DNA of 64,000 bases, taken from assembly GCA_009843735.1 (NCBI GenBank), contig VYCW01000089.1, positions 1-64,000 on the forward strand, read 5' to 3'. Position 1 is the stretch's first letter. Every line of letters begins with the position of its first letter. The notes under the pieces are model-generated. The model saw only the letters and a program-made list of their open reading frames with translations, searched no databases and was not told the DNA's origin. Shown here piece by piece: positions 39,584 to 48,109 of this stretch. Origin of the DNA: Acidimicrobiaceae bacterium (lineage in GTDB: Bacteria > Actinomycetota > Acidimicrobiia > Acidimicrobiales > Aldehydirespiratoraceae). The translations under genes and the position numbers were made by a program.

Positions 39584-40665
39584 TGTGCTTGCTCCTGACT
39601 GTTGGAGGACGGTTGGGCCTCGGACCGGGCGGCGATGTCGCGCCAGTGGTGGCACCGCAGCGAATGGAGGCCATCGGCGTGGTCCACCGCCTCCGGCGGC
39701 GGCTCGGTGGCGGCGCACTCGTCGTCGGCGTACGGGCAGCGGGTGCGGTAGCGGCATCCCGACGGCGGGTCGAGGAGGCTGGGCAGTTCTCCGAGAACCA
39801 GTCGGCGGGCGGTCTGCAGCCGGGCCGCGCTCGCGGCGTCGGCTCGGGGCACCGACGTGATGAGTCCCTGCGTGTAGGGATGGCGGGGCTCGCTGAACAC
39901 CTCGGAGGCTGTGCCCGTCTCCACGATCTGGCCGAGGTACATGACCGCCACCCGGTCGCTGAGATGGCGCACCACCGACAGGTCGTGGGCGATGAACAGC
40001 ATGGCCAGGTCCAGCTCGTCGCGCAGCTCGTCGAGCACGTTGATGATCTGGGCCTGGATGGACACGTCCAGCGCCGACACCGGCTCGTCGCACACCAGCA
40101 CCGCGGGATCGGTGACGATGGCCCGGGCGATGCCGACCCGCTGCTGCTGCCCGCCGCTGAGCTCGCTGGGAAGGCGGTCGGCGACCGCAGTGGGCAGTCC
40201 GACCAGCTCCATGGCCTCGGCCACCGCCCGGGCCCGGCTGGTCCGGTCGCCGATGCTGTGGACCCGGAGCGGCTCGCCGATGAGGGTGGACACGCTCATG
40301 CGGGGGTCGAGGGAGCCGCGGGGGTCCTGGAACACCATCTGGATTCGGTGGCGCATGCGGCGCAGCTCCCGGCGGGGCAGGGTGCCGAGGTCGGTATCCT
40401 CGAGACGCACCGAGCCCCGCTGCATCGGCACCAGCTGCATGATGGCCCGGGCCAGCGTGGACTTGCCGCACCCGCTCTCCCCGACCAGGCCCAGCGTCTC
40501 TCCCGTGGCCAGATGCAGGGACACACCGTCCACCGCGGTGATGCGCCCACCGTCGGTGTCGAACTCGACCACCACGTCGTTGACCTCAAGCACGCCGCGC
40601 CGCGGGTCGTCGGCACTTGGCGCACCGGTCTCGGAGACCGTGCCCACGACGGCGGCGCCGTTCAC
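39580..40665 (-). CDS. dppF: Oligopeptide/dipeptide ABC transporter ATPase (DppF type)
   Basis: This 361-residue ATPase has Walker A GESGCGKST, signature LSGGQQQRVGIA, Walker B VLVCDEPVSALD, and the C-terminal oligopeptide-ATPase extension with a Cys-rich PPSGCRYRTRCPYADDECA cluster (an Fe-S-type site seen in this family). GTG 40665 overlaps the dppD stop by four bases. Confidence 0.93.
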   Translation of the reverse strand: MNGAAVVGTVSETGAPSADDPRRGVLEVNDVVVEFDTDGGRITAVDGVSLHLATGETLGLVGESGCGKSTLARAIMQLVPMQRGSVRLEDTDLGTLPRRELRRMRHRIQMVFQDPRGSLDPRMSVSTLIGEPLRVHSIGDRTSRARAVAEAMELVGLPTAVADRLPSELSGGQQQRVGIARAIVTDPAVLVCDEPVSALDVSIQAQIINVLDELRDELDLAMLFIAHDLSVVRHLSDRVAVMYLGQIVETGTASEVFSEPRHPYTQGLITSVPRADAASAARLQTARRLVLGELPSLLDPPSGCRYRTRCPYADDECAATEPPPEAVDHADGLHSLRCHHWRDIAARSEAQPSSNSQEQAQ

Positions 40666-41687
40666 CGGTCCCGCTTCCAGGGTCGGCCCGCCTCGATCGT
40701 GTCCCTGGCCCGCTCAGCCGCCAGCCAGCAGGCGCTGAGATGCTCCGGTCCCACCGCCACCTCGGGCGGGACCTCGGCCCGGCAGCGGTCGAAGGCGTGG
40801 TCGCACCGCGGCGCGAAGGCGCAGGACGAGCCGCCCCCTCCGGTAATGGGCGGCTGGCCCGGGATGGGATGCAGCCGCCCGGTATGGGCGTCCTCGAAGC
40901 GGGGCACCAGGCGCAGGAGCCCCTCGGTGTAGGGATGGTTGGCCCGGTCGAACAGGTGGGCCATCGAGGCCTTCTCCACCAGCTTGCCCGCGTACATCAC
41001 CTGCACGTCCTCGCAGGTGGCCGCCACCACCCCGAAGTCGTGGGTGATGAGCATCAGCGCCATGCCCTCGGAGCGGCGCAGCTCGTCGAGCAGCAGCAGG
41101 ATCTCGGCCTGCACGGTCACGTCGAGGGCAGTGGTGGGCTCGTCCGCGATGAGCAGGCGGGGCCGGCAGGCAATAGCCAGCGAGATCATCACCCGCTGGC
41201 GCATGCCGCCGCTGAAGCTGCTGGGCAGCTCGGTGGCCCGCTTCTCGGGATCGGCGATGCCGACCCGGGCCAGGAGCTCGACGGCCTCGGAGGCGGCCTC
41301 GGCCCGGCCCATGCCCCGGTGCAGCCGCAGAGACTCGGCGATCTGCTCGCCCACCGCCATCAGCGGATTGAGCGACGTGAGCGGATCCTGGAAGATCATG
41401 CCGATCTGCCCGCCGCGCACATGGCGCAGCCTGCGTTCGTCGACGCGGAGCAGGTCGACCCCGTCGAAGTGCACCGATCCGGCGACGCGCACGTCGTCGG
41501 TGATGGCGAACAGGCGCAGCAGGGCCCGCGCGGTGACGCTCTTGCCGCTGCCGCTCTCGCCCACAACGCCCAAGGACGCACCAGGCTCCATGGTGAAGCT
41601 CACACCGTCCACGGCGTGCACCGGTCCCGAGGCTGTGTTGAACGTGACGCGAAGGTCGTCCACCTCCAGCAGGGGCAGGGCGCTCAT
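40662..41687 (-). CDS. dppD: Oligopeptide/dipeptide ABC transporter ATPase (DppD type)
   Basis: This 341-residue partner ATPase has Walker A GESGSGKSV, signature FSGGMRQRVMIS, Walker B LLIADEPTTALD and a C-terminal CAFAPRCDHAFDRC cluster. ATG 41687 is used; the open frame extends upstream into the intergenic region without domain content. It is the fourth gene of the dpp set. Confidence 0.93.
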   Translation of the reverse strand: MSALPLLEVDDLRVTFNTASGPVHAVDGVSFTMEPGASLGVVGESGSGKSVTARALLRLFAITDDVRVAGSVHFDGVDLLRVDERRLRHVRGGQIGMIFQDPLTSLNPLMAVGEQIAESLRLHRGMGRAEAASEAVELLARVGIADPEKRATELPSSFSGGMRQRVMISLAIACRPRLLIADEPTTALDVTVQAEILLLLDELRRSEGMALMLITHDFGVVAATCEDVQVMYAGKLVEKASMAHLFDRANHPYTEGLLRLVPRFEDAHTGRLHPIPGQPPITGGGGSSCAFAPRCDHAFDRCRAEVPPEVAVGPEHLSACWLAAERARDTIEAGRPWKRDR

Positions 41688-41751
41688 GTCGCTGTCCCTG
41701 AGACGGCGCCGCGCCGGACCGCCCCGGCGCGCGGGAGCATGGCCGGGCCGC

Positions 41752-42651
41752 TCACCCCGCGGCTCCTGAGCGGGACTCCCAGTAGCGGCCCAGGAGGTTG
41801 AGCACCAGCACGGTGATGCCCAGCAGCACACCGGGCAGGATCGTGAGCCACCAGGCCACCGCCAGCAGCGGCCGGCCCTCGGAGATCAGGAGTCCCCAGG
41901 TGGTGTCGGGGGGCTGCACCCCCACCCCCAGGAAGCTGAGACCGGCCTCGGAGAGCATCACATGGCCGATCTCCACCACGCACAGCACCAGTATCCGGGG
42001 GGCGACGTTGGGGAGCAGGTGGCGGCCGAGAATGGTTGAGGTGGAGCAGCCGGTGGCGACCGAGGCCTCGATGAACGTCTCCTCCCGCAGCCTCAGCGCC
42101 TCGGCCCGCACGACACGGGCGAAGATGGGCCACACCAGGCACGGCAGCACTACCAGCAGGATTCCCACGCTGGGCCCGAGCAGGCTCAGCAGCAGGATGG
42201 CCACCAGGAACATCGGCATGGCCGTCTGGGCCTCGCCCAGGCGCATCAGCAGCCGGTCGGTGCGCCCGCCGAAGTAGCCGCCCAGCAGCCCGAACAGCAC
42301 GCCTATGGCCGCGCCGATGAGGGTGGCGGTCACCGCGATGAACATGGTGAGCCGGGTGCCGATCACCATCCGGGAGAAGAGGTCCCGGCCCAGGCTGTCG
42401 GTTCCGAGCAGGTGCAGGCCGTCGGGCGAGGACTCTCCCGGCGCCAGCAGGCGGGCCCGCAGGTTCTGGGTCTCATGGTCGTGCGGGGCGAACACGTCGG
42501 GCACGATCGAGGCCGCCACCAGCAGCACCAGGAAGAGCACCAGCAGGATCCAGCCCCGGCTGCCCAGCGCCTCGATGAGGCGGCTCCAGACGCGGTGCTG
42601 CGAGGTGCGGCCCGGATCCGTGCCCGTGCGTTTGGCGACGATGACGCTCAT
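41752..42651 (-). CDS. dppC: Peptide ABC transporter permease (DppC type)
   Basis: This 299-residue permease has a cytoplasmic N-terminus, five to six helices and the docking loop EETFIEASVATGCSTSTILG, then RHLLPN. GTDSLGRDLFSR near residue 80 is the usual DppC periplasmic signature. It overlaps dppB by one base. Confidence 0.92.
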   Translation of the reverse strand: MSVIVAKRTGTDPGRTSQHRVWSRLIEALGSRGWILLVLFLVLLVAASIVPDVFAPHDHETQNLRARLLAPGESSPDGLHLLGTDSLGRDLFSRMVIGTRLTMFIAVTATLIGAAIGVLFGLLGGYFGGRTDRLLMRLGEAQTAMPMFLVAILLLSLLGPSVGILLVVLPCLVWPIFARVVRAEALRLREETFIEASVATGCSTSTILGRHLLPNVAPRILVLCVVEIGHVMLSEAGLSFLGVGVQPPDTTWGLLISEGRPLLAVAWWLTILPGVLLGITVLVLNLLGRYWESRSGAAG

Positions 42652-43691
42652 CAGCTGGCCGCGATCCTGCGGTCGATGAACTGGTAGCCCATATCGATGA
42701 GCAGGTTGCTGAAGATCACGAACGCCCCCGCGATGATTACCGCCGCCTGAAGCACGAAGAAGTCCTGGCGGTGGGCGGCGTCGATGGTCAGCAGGCCCAC
42801 ACCCGGCCAGGCGAACACATACTCGATGGCGAACACCGCGCCGCCCCACATCCGCACGTACTCCCATCCGACGATGGTCGCCGTGGTGACCCCGGTGTTG
42901 CGGACCACGTGGCGGCGCAGGATGTTCCACTCGGTGAGGCCCTTGCTGCGGGCCACGGTCACGTACGGCTTGGACATCTCCTCGAACGTCGCCGAGCGCA
43001 CAAGCTGGAAGATGCGGCCGCCATGCACGATGCCCAAGGTGAGCGCAGGCATCACGATGCTGGCCGTCTCGAAACGCCCCGAGGTGGGAAGCCAGCCGAG
43101 CTGCACACCGAGCACCAGGATCAGCAGCAGCCCCAGCCAGAAGTTCGGCACCGACAGCGCCGCCACCGACAGCAGGTTCGAGGTCTTGTCAAACGGCTTG
43201 CGCGCTCTGGCACCCGCCACGATGCCGGGCACCACCCCCAGTACCGCGGCCGCGCCCAGGCCGACGACGGTGAGGTAGATCGTGGACGGCAACGCCTCCT
43301 TCACCGCATCGATGGCGGGGCGCTGCTGCCAGGTCGACTCGCCGAAGTCGAGCTGGGCCAGGCCGACCAGGTACTCCCAGTAGCGCTCGGCGACCGGGCG
43401 GTCCAGCCCGAACTGGCGGTGGAGTTCGGCTATGTGCTCGTCGGTGGCGTCGACCGGGGCGAACACCAGCGCCGGGTTCCCGACGACATGGGCCAGGAAG
43501 AAGATCACCGTCACTACGAGCAGCAGCACGATGACGCCGTCGCGCAGCCTCCGCAGCAGCAGGCCGCTCAGCGACCCTCCGGCGACGAGGCGGTCGGACG
43601 CGGGCCGCAGGTCGCGCAGCCATCGCCGCAGTCCGCCGCGCCGCGGCCGCTGCGACGGCGGCGTGGTCTCCGTCGTCGTCTGCATTCCCAT
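42651..43691 (-). CDS. dppB: Peptide ABC transporter permease (DppB type)
   Basis: This 346-residue permease has an unusually long charged N-terminus of about 45 residues (PSQRPRRGGLRRWLRDLRPA) before the first helix. It then carries the conserved FGLDRPVAERYWEYLVGL segment and the docking loop KPYVTVARSKGLTEWNILRR. It lies 96 bases after dppA, separated by a strong hairpin. Confidence 0.92.
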   Translation of the reverse strand: MGMQTTTETTPPSQRPRRGGLRRWLRDLRPASDRLVAGGSLSGLLLRRLRDGVIVLLLVVTVIFFLAHVVGNPALVFAPVDATDEHIAELHRQFGLDRPVAERYWEYLVGLAQLDFGESTWQQRPAIDAVKEALPSTIYLTVVGLGAAAVLGVVPGIVAGARARKPFDKTSNLLSVAALSVPNFWLGLLLILVLGVQLGWLPTSGRFETASIVMPALTLGIVHGGRIFQLVRSATFEEMSKPYVTVARSKGLTEWNILRRHVVRNTGVTTATIVGWEYVRMWGGAVFAIEYVFAWPGVGLLTIDAAHRQDFFVLQAAVIIAGAFVIFSNLLIDMGYQFIDRRIAAS

Positions 43692-43719
43692 CGATACCTA
43701 TGGACGCTCAGCCCTGCCG

Positions 43720-43753
43720 GGCCCGGCTCGGCCCAAAGCGACCGAGCCGGGCC
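43720..43753 (-). promoter_or_regulatory. Strong hairpin between dppA and dppB
   Basis: A perfect 12-bp stem (43720-43731 with 43742-43753, GGCCCGGCTCGG/CCGAGCCGGGCC) closes a 10-base loop. It sits right after the binding-protein gene. Such structures protect the dppA part of an operon mRNA or reduce read-through, giving an excess of binding protein over membrane parts. Confidence 0.6.
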
Positions 43754-43787
43754 AGCAGGTCAACAGCAAGCCAACCAGCCTGACGTG

Positions 43788-45650
43788 CTAGTTCAGGCTC
43801 ATCTCCGACACGAGGTACTCGTCGTCGAGCCGGGGCTGCCAGTCGAGACGCTCCGTCGCGCCGTAGATCAGGTCCTGCTGCAGCAGGTAGATGGCATGCG
43901 GATTCTCGTGCAACCGGGCCCACGCCCTCTGGTAGAGGATGTTGCGCAGGTCCTGGTCGGTCGTCGAGCCGGCCTGCTCGAAGAGGTCGGTGACCAACTC
44001 GTCGCACAGCTTGGAGGACGAGCCGCCGCACACCAGGAAGTTGCGGGTGCGAGCCCCGTCGAACCACTCGTTGGAGTTCCAGCCGTAACGAGCGTCATAG
44101 GCGCCGGGCTCCTCGCCCCTGATCCGGCTGCCGGCGCGGAAGCGGGTCCACTCGGCGAGCCGCACCTCGGTGTCGAAGCCGACGTCGTTCAGCATCGTGG
44201 CCACCGCCTGAGTCGTCTCCACGCCGCGCAGGTACCGGCCGATCGGCGCGTAGATCTCGAGGAACAAGGGGTTGTCCTCGTTCCAGCCGTGCGAGGCCAT
44301 GATCTCGCGGGCCTGATCCGGGTCGTACGGGAACGGGCCGACGTCGGGGTTGTAGCCGAGCATCCCCGGCGACAGGTGCTGGGCGTGATTGGGCTCGGCG
44401 TAGCCCTCATAGAGCGTCTCCGCGATCAGCTCCTTGTCCACCGCCAGGTTCATGGCGACCCGAATCTCGGGCGGGGCCAGATCCGGACGGAGCGCGTTGA
44501 GCGCTATGTAGCTGTACTCGGTGGCGGGGACGCTGAGCGCCTGGGGCACCAGCGGAACCTGCTCGGGCAGGATGTCCAGCACCAGGTCGACCTCGCCGGC
44601 CTGCAGGGCGGCCAGCGACGTCTGCTTGTCGGGGATGAACCGCACCGTGAACGCGTCGATCGACGGCGCATCGCCCCAGTAGTTCGCATTCCGCACCGCG
44701 GTGATCTGCTGGCCGCGCTCCCAGGACTCGAACATGTATGGACCGGTCCCCACCGGGTTCTCACCCACCGTGTCGGCCGTACCCGGCGCGAAGATGGGGA
44801 GCTGCGCGATCTGCAGCGGCAGGGTGGCGTTGACCCCGTCGGTGTGGATGTCGACGGTGTAGGCATCCACCGCCTCCACGGAGGTCATGCCCCGGATGTA
44901 CGAGTCTCGCTGGGTCGAGTAGTCCGGGTCCAGCATGCGGTTCAGGGCATCCGCCACGGCCTGGGCATCGAGGGCCTGGCCGTCGTGGAAGGTGACGCCC
45001 TCGCGCACCGTGAAGCGCCAGGTGTCGTCGTCGAATGCCTCGTAGCCGGTGGCCAGCACCGGGACCAGAGCCGTCGAGGCGTCACGGCCCAGCAGCGACT
45101 CGAAGAGGTTGGCGGTCACTACCCGCGAGCTGCGGTCGTTGACGGCCTGCGGGTCGAGCGTCGAGGGCTCGGTGGTGACGGCGATGACGACCCTTCCGGG
45201 ATCCCCGGTCGGGGCAGCCGGCTCAGGCTCGGCGGTGGCCGCCTCCAGGGCGGCGGCGGCCTCACCGGCCGCAGTCTCGGCCTCCGAGGCCCGCGACTCG
45301 GCCGCAGCCGCGGCTTCCTGCGCGGCGGCAGCATCGGCCTGGGCCGCCTCCAAGGCAGCCTGCGCCTCGGCCTGTTGCTCCGCGCTCGCCTCAGCCGCCG
45401 CGGCCGCGGCGTCGGCCAGGGCCGCCTCAGCCTCGGCGGCGGCCGAAGCAGCCGCTTCAGCCTCTGCTCGAGCGGCCTCGGCTTCGGCCTCGGCGGCGTC
45501 GGCCTCGGCCTGCGCCGCCTCGACGGCAGCCGTGTCGACCACCGGCGCCGCGGGTGCGTCCGCCTCGTCGTCGCCGCAGCTCGCGGCGATCAGCGAGAGG
45601 ACGAAGAGCGCCGCGAGCGGCACCCCCAGTCTCTTCCGGATGTATCGCAT
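43788..45650 (-). CDS. dppA: Peptide-type substrate-binding lipoprotein with coiled-coil stalk (DppA type)
   Basis: This 620-residue lipoprotein has lipobox LIAASC with Cys25. Residues about 35-145 form an almost uninterrupted Ala/Glu-rich heptad-like coiled coil (AEADAAEAEAEAARAEAEAA pattern), far longer than a normal linker. The family-5 binding domain then begins at VVIAVTTEPSTLDPQAVND and runs to the end (for example TFHDGQALDAQAVADALNRM). ATG 45650 is supported by AGGAGG nine bases upstream. The stalk may span a thick or layered envelope or make the receptor oligomeric. It opens the dpp part of the 15-gene run. Confidence 0.9.
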   Translation of the reverse strand: MRYIRKRLGVPLAALFVLSLIAASCGDDEADAPAAPVVDTAAVEAAQAEADAAEAEAEAARAEAEAAASAAAEAEAALADAAAAAAEASAEQQAEAQAALEAAQADAAAAQEAAAAAESRASEAETAAGEAAAALEAATAEPEPAAPTGDPGRVVIAVTTEPSTLDPQAVNDRSSRVVTANLFESLLGRDASTALVPVLATGYEAFDDDTWRFTVREGVTFHDGQALDAQAVADALNRMLDPDYSTQRDSYIRGMTSVEAVDAYTVDIHTDGVNATLPLQIAQLPIFAPGTADTVGENPVGTGPYMFESWERGQQITAVRNANYWGDAPSIDAFTVRFIPDKQTSLAALQAGEVDLVLDILPEQVPLVPQALSVPATEYSYIALNALRPDLAPPEIRVAMNLAVDKELIAETLYEGYAEPNHAQHLSPGMLGYNPDVGPFPYDPDQAREIMASHGWNEDNPLFLEIYAPIGRYLRGVETTQAVATMLNDVGFDTEVRLAEWTRFRAGSRIRGEEPGAYDARYGWNSNEWFDGARTRNFLVCGGSSSKLCDELVTDLFEQAGSTTDQDLRNILYQRAWARLHENPHAIYLLQQDLIYGATERLDWQPRLDDEYLVSEMSLN

Positions 45651-45694
45651 TTTGCTGTTTCCTCCTTTGGGTCTGTGAACTGAATTCATCAGAT

Positions 45695-46102
45695 CTAGGT
45701 GCCTTGGGAACCGTGGAATTGGTCCGCGGCCGCGGCCGCGATCTCGTGGTCGATCTGGGGGGAGCCCCCGCCCACGCCGATGGCGCCCACGCAAACGCCG
45801 TCGGAGAACAGAGGCACACCGCCGGGATTGACGGTGACCCCTCCAGGGATGATTTCCACGAGACTGGTGGGGAACAGGGGCCGGTCGGCCCACTGCGCGA
45901 CGAGGTCCTTGGTGGGCTTGGCGAAGGCGGCGGCCAGCCGGGCCTTGCCCATGGCCATGTAGGGCCCGTGCCAGCGCTTGCCCCGCACGACTACCAGGGG
46001 ATGGCCGGCGTCGTCGTGCACGGCCACGGTGGCGTTGATGCCCCGTTCGGCCCCGATGGCCCGGGCCTGCTGCACCAGCTCGAGCGCCTGCTCAACGTCC
46101 AT
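45695..46102 (-). CDS. GlcG/HbpS-like heme-binding family protein
   Basis: This 135-residue GlcG/HbpS (DUF336) domain protein has the hallmark TVAVHDDAGHPLVVVRG, KARLAAAFAKPT and a C-terminal DGVCVGAIGVGGGSPQID. Some relatives bind heme or corrinoid, others act with catabolic enzymes as possible isomerases. ATG 46102 overlaps the amidohydrolase by 11 bases; GTG 46123 or ATG 46117 would add a few residues. No signal peptide is seen, so it acts in the cytosol. Confidence 0.82.
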   Translation of the reverse strand: MDVEQALELVQQARAIGAERGINATVAVHDDAGHPLVVVRGKRWHGPYMAMGKARLAAAFAKPTKDLVAQWADRPLFPTSLVEIIPGGVTVNPGGVPLFSDGVCVGAIGVGGGSPQIDHEIAAAAADQFHGSQGT

Positions 46103-47339
46103 TGCTGTGCCGTCCATTGTCACTGGGCCCGTCGTCCCAGGGGACCGACAGCAGCCGCAGGTAGCGGGCCGCGTTGTCTGCCATCAGCTTGCGCAGGGCT
46201 TCCTCGCCGATCACGGGGCCCCATGAGATCACGTTGTCGGTGCTGTTCGGGTAGTAGCACTCGGGATGAGGGAAGTCCGACTCGTACATGAGCACACCGT
46301 CGCCGAGGATGTCGATGACCGCCTTGGTCATCTCGGCTCCCTCGTGCTGCTCGATGGCGCAGAACACCCGGCCCATCTGCACGTACTCGAGCGGGGTGTG
46401 CTTGAGGTCGGCGGGCACGGCGCCCTTGACGTAGTCGATCTGGCTGGTGAGGCGGATGATCCAGTGCGGCAGCCAGCCGTGGCCGGTCTCCACGGTGGCC
46501 ACCCGCAGATTCGGGTAGCGGTCCAGCATCCCCGACACCAGCACGTACGCCATGAGCCTCTGCGCCCCCCAGACATGGGCGGCGGTGCGGGCCACGGCCA
46601 CGTTGCCCCAGATGTCGCGGTAGCCGGGGAAGTAGGGCGCCTCGTAGAAGAAGCTGTGGTGCATGATGGGCAGGTCGGCCTCGTCCATCGCCTGCCAGAT
46701 CGGCTCCAGGTCGGGATCGTCCACCGGCAGACCCTCGGGCAGCACCGGCCACACTGCGGCCAGCCACTCATCGCCAGCGTGCTCGCGGATCGTGTCGGCG
46801 GCCCATTCGGGATCGGCGCCCGGTGCCAGCAGCAGTCCCTTGAGACGGCGGGGGTCGGCCGAGCAGTAGTCGGCCATGTAGCGGTGGTAGGAGCGGTACA
46901 TGGCCTTGGCCAGGCTCAGGTCCAGGGCGGTGCTGCCCGGCGCCCAGGTGCCCGGGATGATGAAGTTGATATCCACCCCTTCAACGTCCATGTTGGCCAG
47001 ACGGCCCTCGGAGTTGGTGTGCTGGATGCCGTCGGCGATGGGCTTCACCGCCAGGTTCTGGACCCGGCCCTCGAGGGCCCCCTTGGCGCCCGCCCCCCGG
47101 GTGTCCACCGCGGCATCGGGCTTGTGCCCGGCCACACGGTTGTAGGGCTGGGGGTTGACCCGGACCACACCGTAGGGATGGGTGGGATGGCCCCGGCCCG
47201 CGGTCGGCTTCGTCACCCGGACATAGGGGGTCAGCTCGTCGGCTCGGTCCTTGAGTTCGCGGTCGCCGTAGTCGACGAGCACCTCGACCGATGGGGTGAC
47301 GTGGGTGTCGGCGTCGATCACCCGGTATCCCTGTCTCAT
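46092..47339 (-). CDS. Amidohydrolase family protein (ACMSD-like)
   Basis: This 415-residue TIM-barrel metal hydrolase or decarboxylase has an N-terminal metal segment YRVIDADTHVTPS, barrel histidines around IMHHSFFYE and ETGHGWLPHW, and a catalytic Asp in MYESDFPHPE. ATG 47339 is preceded by GAGGAAGCC. It overlaps the GntR gene by four bases. Together with UbiD and HpaB homologues it suggests stepwise attack on an aromatic acid; the order is inferred. Confidence 0.85.
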   Translation of the reverse strand: MRQGYRVIDADTHVTPSVEVLVDYGDRELKDRADELTPYVRVTKPTAGRGHPTHPYGVVRVNPQPYNRVAGHKPDAAVDTRGAGAKGALEGRVQNLAVKPIADGIQHTNSEGRLANMDVEGVDINFIIPGTWAPGSTALDLSLAKAMYRSYHRYMADYCSADPRRLKGLLLAPGADPEWAADTIREHAGDEWLAAVWPVLPEGLPVDDPDLEPIWQAMDEADLPIMHHSFFYEAPYFPGYRDIWGNVAVARTAAHVWGAQRLMAYVLVSGMLDRYPNLRVATVETGHGWLPHWIIRLTSQIDYVKGAVPADLKHTPLEYVQMGRVFCAIEQHEGAEMTKAVIDILGDGVLMYESDFPHPECYYPNSTDNVISWGPVIGEEALRKLMADNAARYLRLLSVPWDDGPSDNGRHSNGR

Positions 47340-48109
47340 GGCTTCCTCTCTGTCTCCTCTGTGGGGGATGGCGTGCCGGACGCCGGGGGCGGCCCATCGT
47401 CGGCCGCGCCCAGGGTCTCTTGCATGATCGCGAGCAGGCTCCGTTCCACCTGCTGCAGGTGGCGCCGCATCTGCTCGCGGGCCAGGTCGGGGTCCTGGCG
47501 GACGATGGCGTTGTGTATGGGCAGGTGGCCCTGGTAGCCCGAACCCACTCGATGGCGCTGTTCGGGGGCCCGGGTGAACACCCGCCAGAAGGCTGCCTCG
47601 CGGAAGAAGAGCCCGATTCCCGCCTCGTAGAGTTCGGCCAGCACGGTGTTGTGGGAGGCTCGCACCACCGCGCAGTGGAAGCTGCGGTCGGCGGTGTGGT
47701 ACTGGGTCTCGTCCTGGGTGTCCATGCGCTGCAGGCACCCGGCTATCTCGGTGAGGTCGTCGGAGGTGCGGTTGGTGGCAGCCAGACCGGCCGCGTGGAT
47801 CTCCAGCAGCTTGCGCACGTCGAACACCTGCTGCACCGAGGCGTCGGAGGCTCTGGCCGCCAGGTCCAGCATGCGGGGGCTGATGTCGCTGGGGTGCCGC
47901 ACCACCAGCCGGCCCGCGTCCCGGGCCAGGAAGCCGGACGAGACCAGCCCCTGGAGGGCCTCGCGCACGGTGGTGCGGCCCACGCCGAAGGCCTCGCACA
48001 GCTCCCGTTCCGACGGCATGGTCGCGCCCGGCACCAGGCGGCCCGACAGCATCTGACGCTTGAGCTGCTCCTGGAGCCGGTCGGCGAGCGTCTCGCGGCT
48101 CAACTTCAT
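47336..48109 (-). CDS. GntR family transcriptional regulator (FadR/FCD subfamily)
   Basis: This 257-residue regulator has an N-terminal winged helix (residues about 8-75; PSERELCEAFGVGRTTVREALQ) and an all-helical FCD ligand-binding domain with His/Asp metal-ligand candidates (RSFHCAVVRASHN; GHLPIHNAI). It is encoded inside the operon it probably controls. A matching operator (TnGTnnnACnA) lies at 51082-51092 over the promoter. Confidence 0.9.
   Translation of the reverse strand: MKLSRETLADRLQEQLKRQMLSGRLVPGATMPSERELCEAFGVGRTTVREALQGLVSSGFLARDAGRLVVRHPSDISPRMLDLAARASDASVQQVFDVRKLLEIHAAGLAATNRTSDDLTEIAGCLQRMDTQDETQYHTADRSFHCAVVRASHNTVLAELYEAGIGLFFREAAFWRVFTRAPEQRHRVGSGYQGHLPIHNAIVRQDPDLAREQMRRHLQQVERSLLAIMQETLGAADDGPPPASGTPSPTEETERKP

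Noticed and set aside
42771..45683. 970-residue plus-strand open frame antisense to dppA and dppB
   Set aside because: It is a GC-bias shadow: low-complexity His/Arg/Gly/Val composition, no domain, and it lies opposite well-supported genes. The same applies to other long antisense frames such as 2221-3057, 5215-6459, 12496-13860 and 37648-39252.
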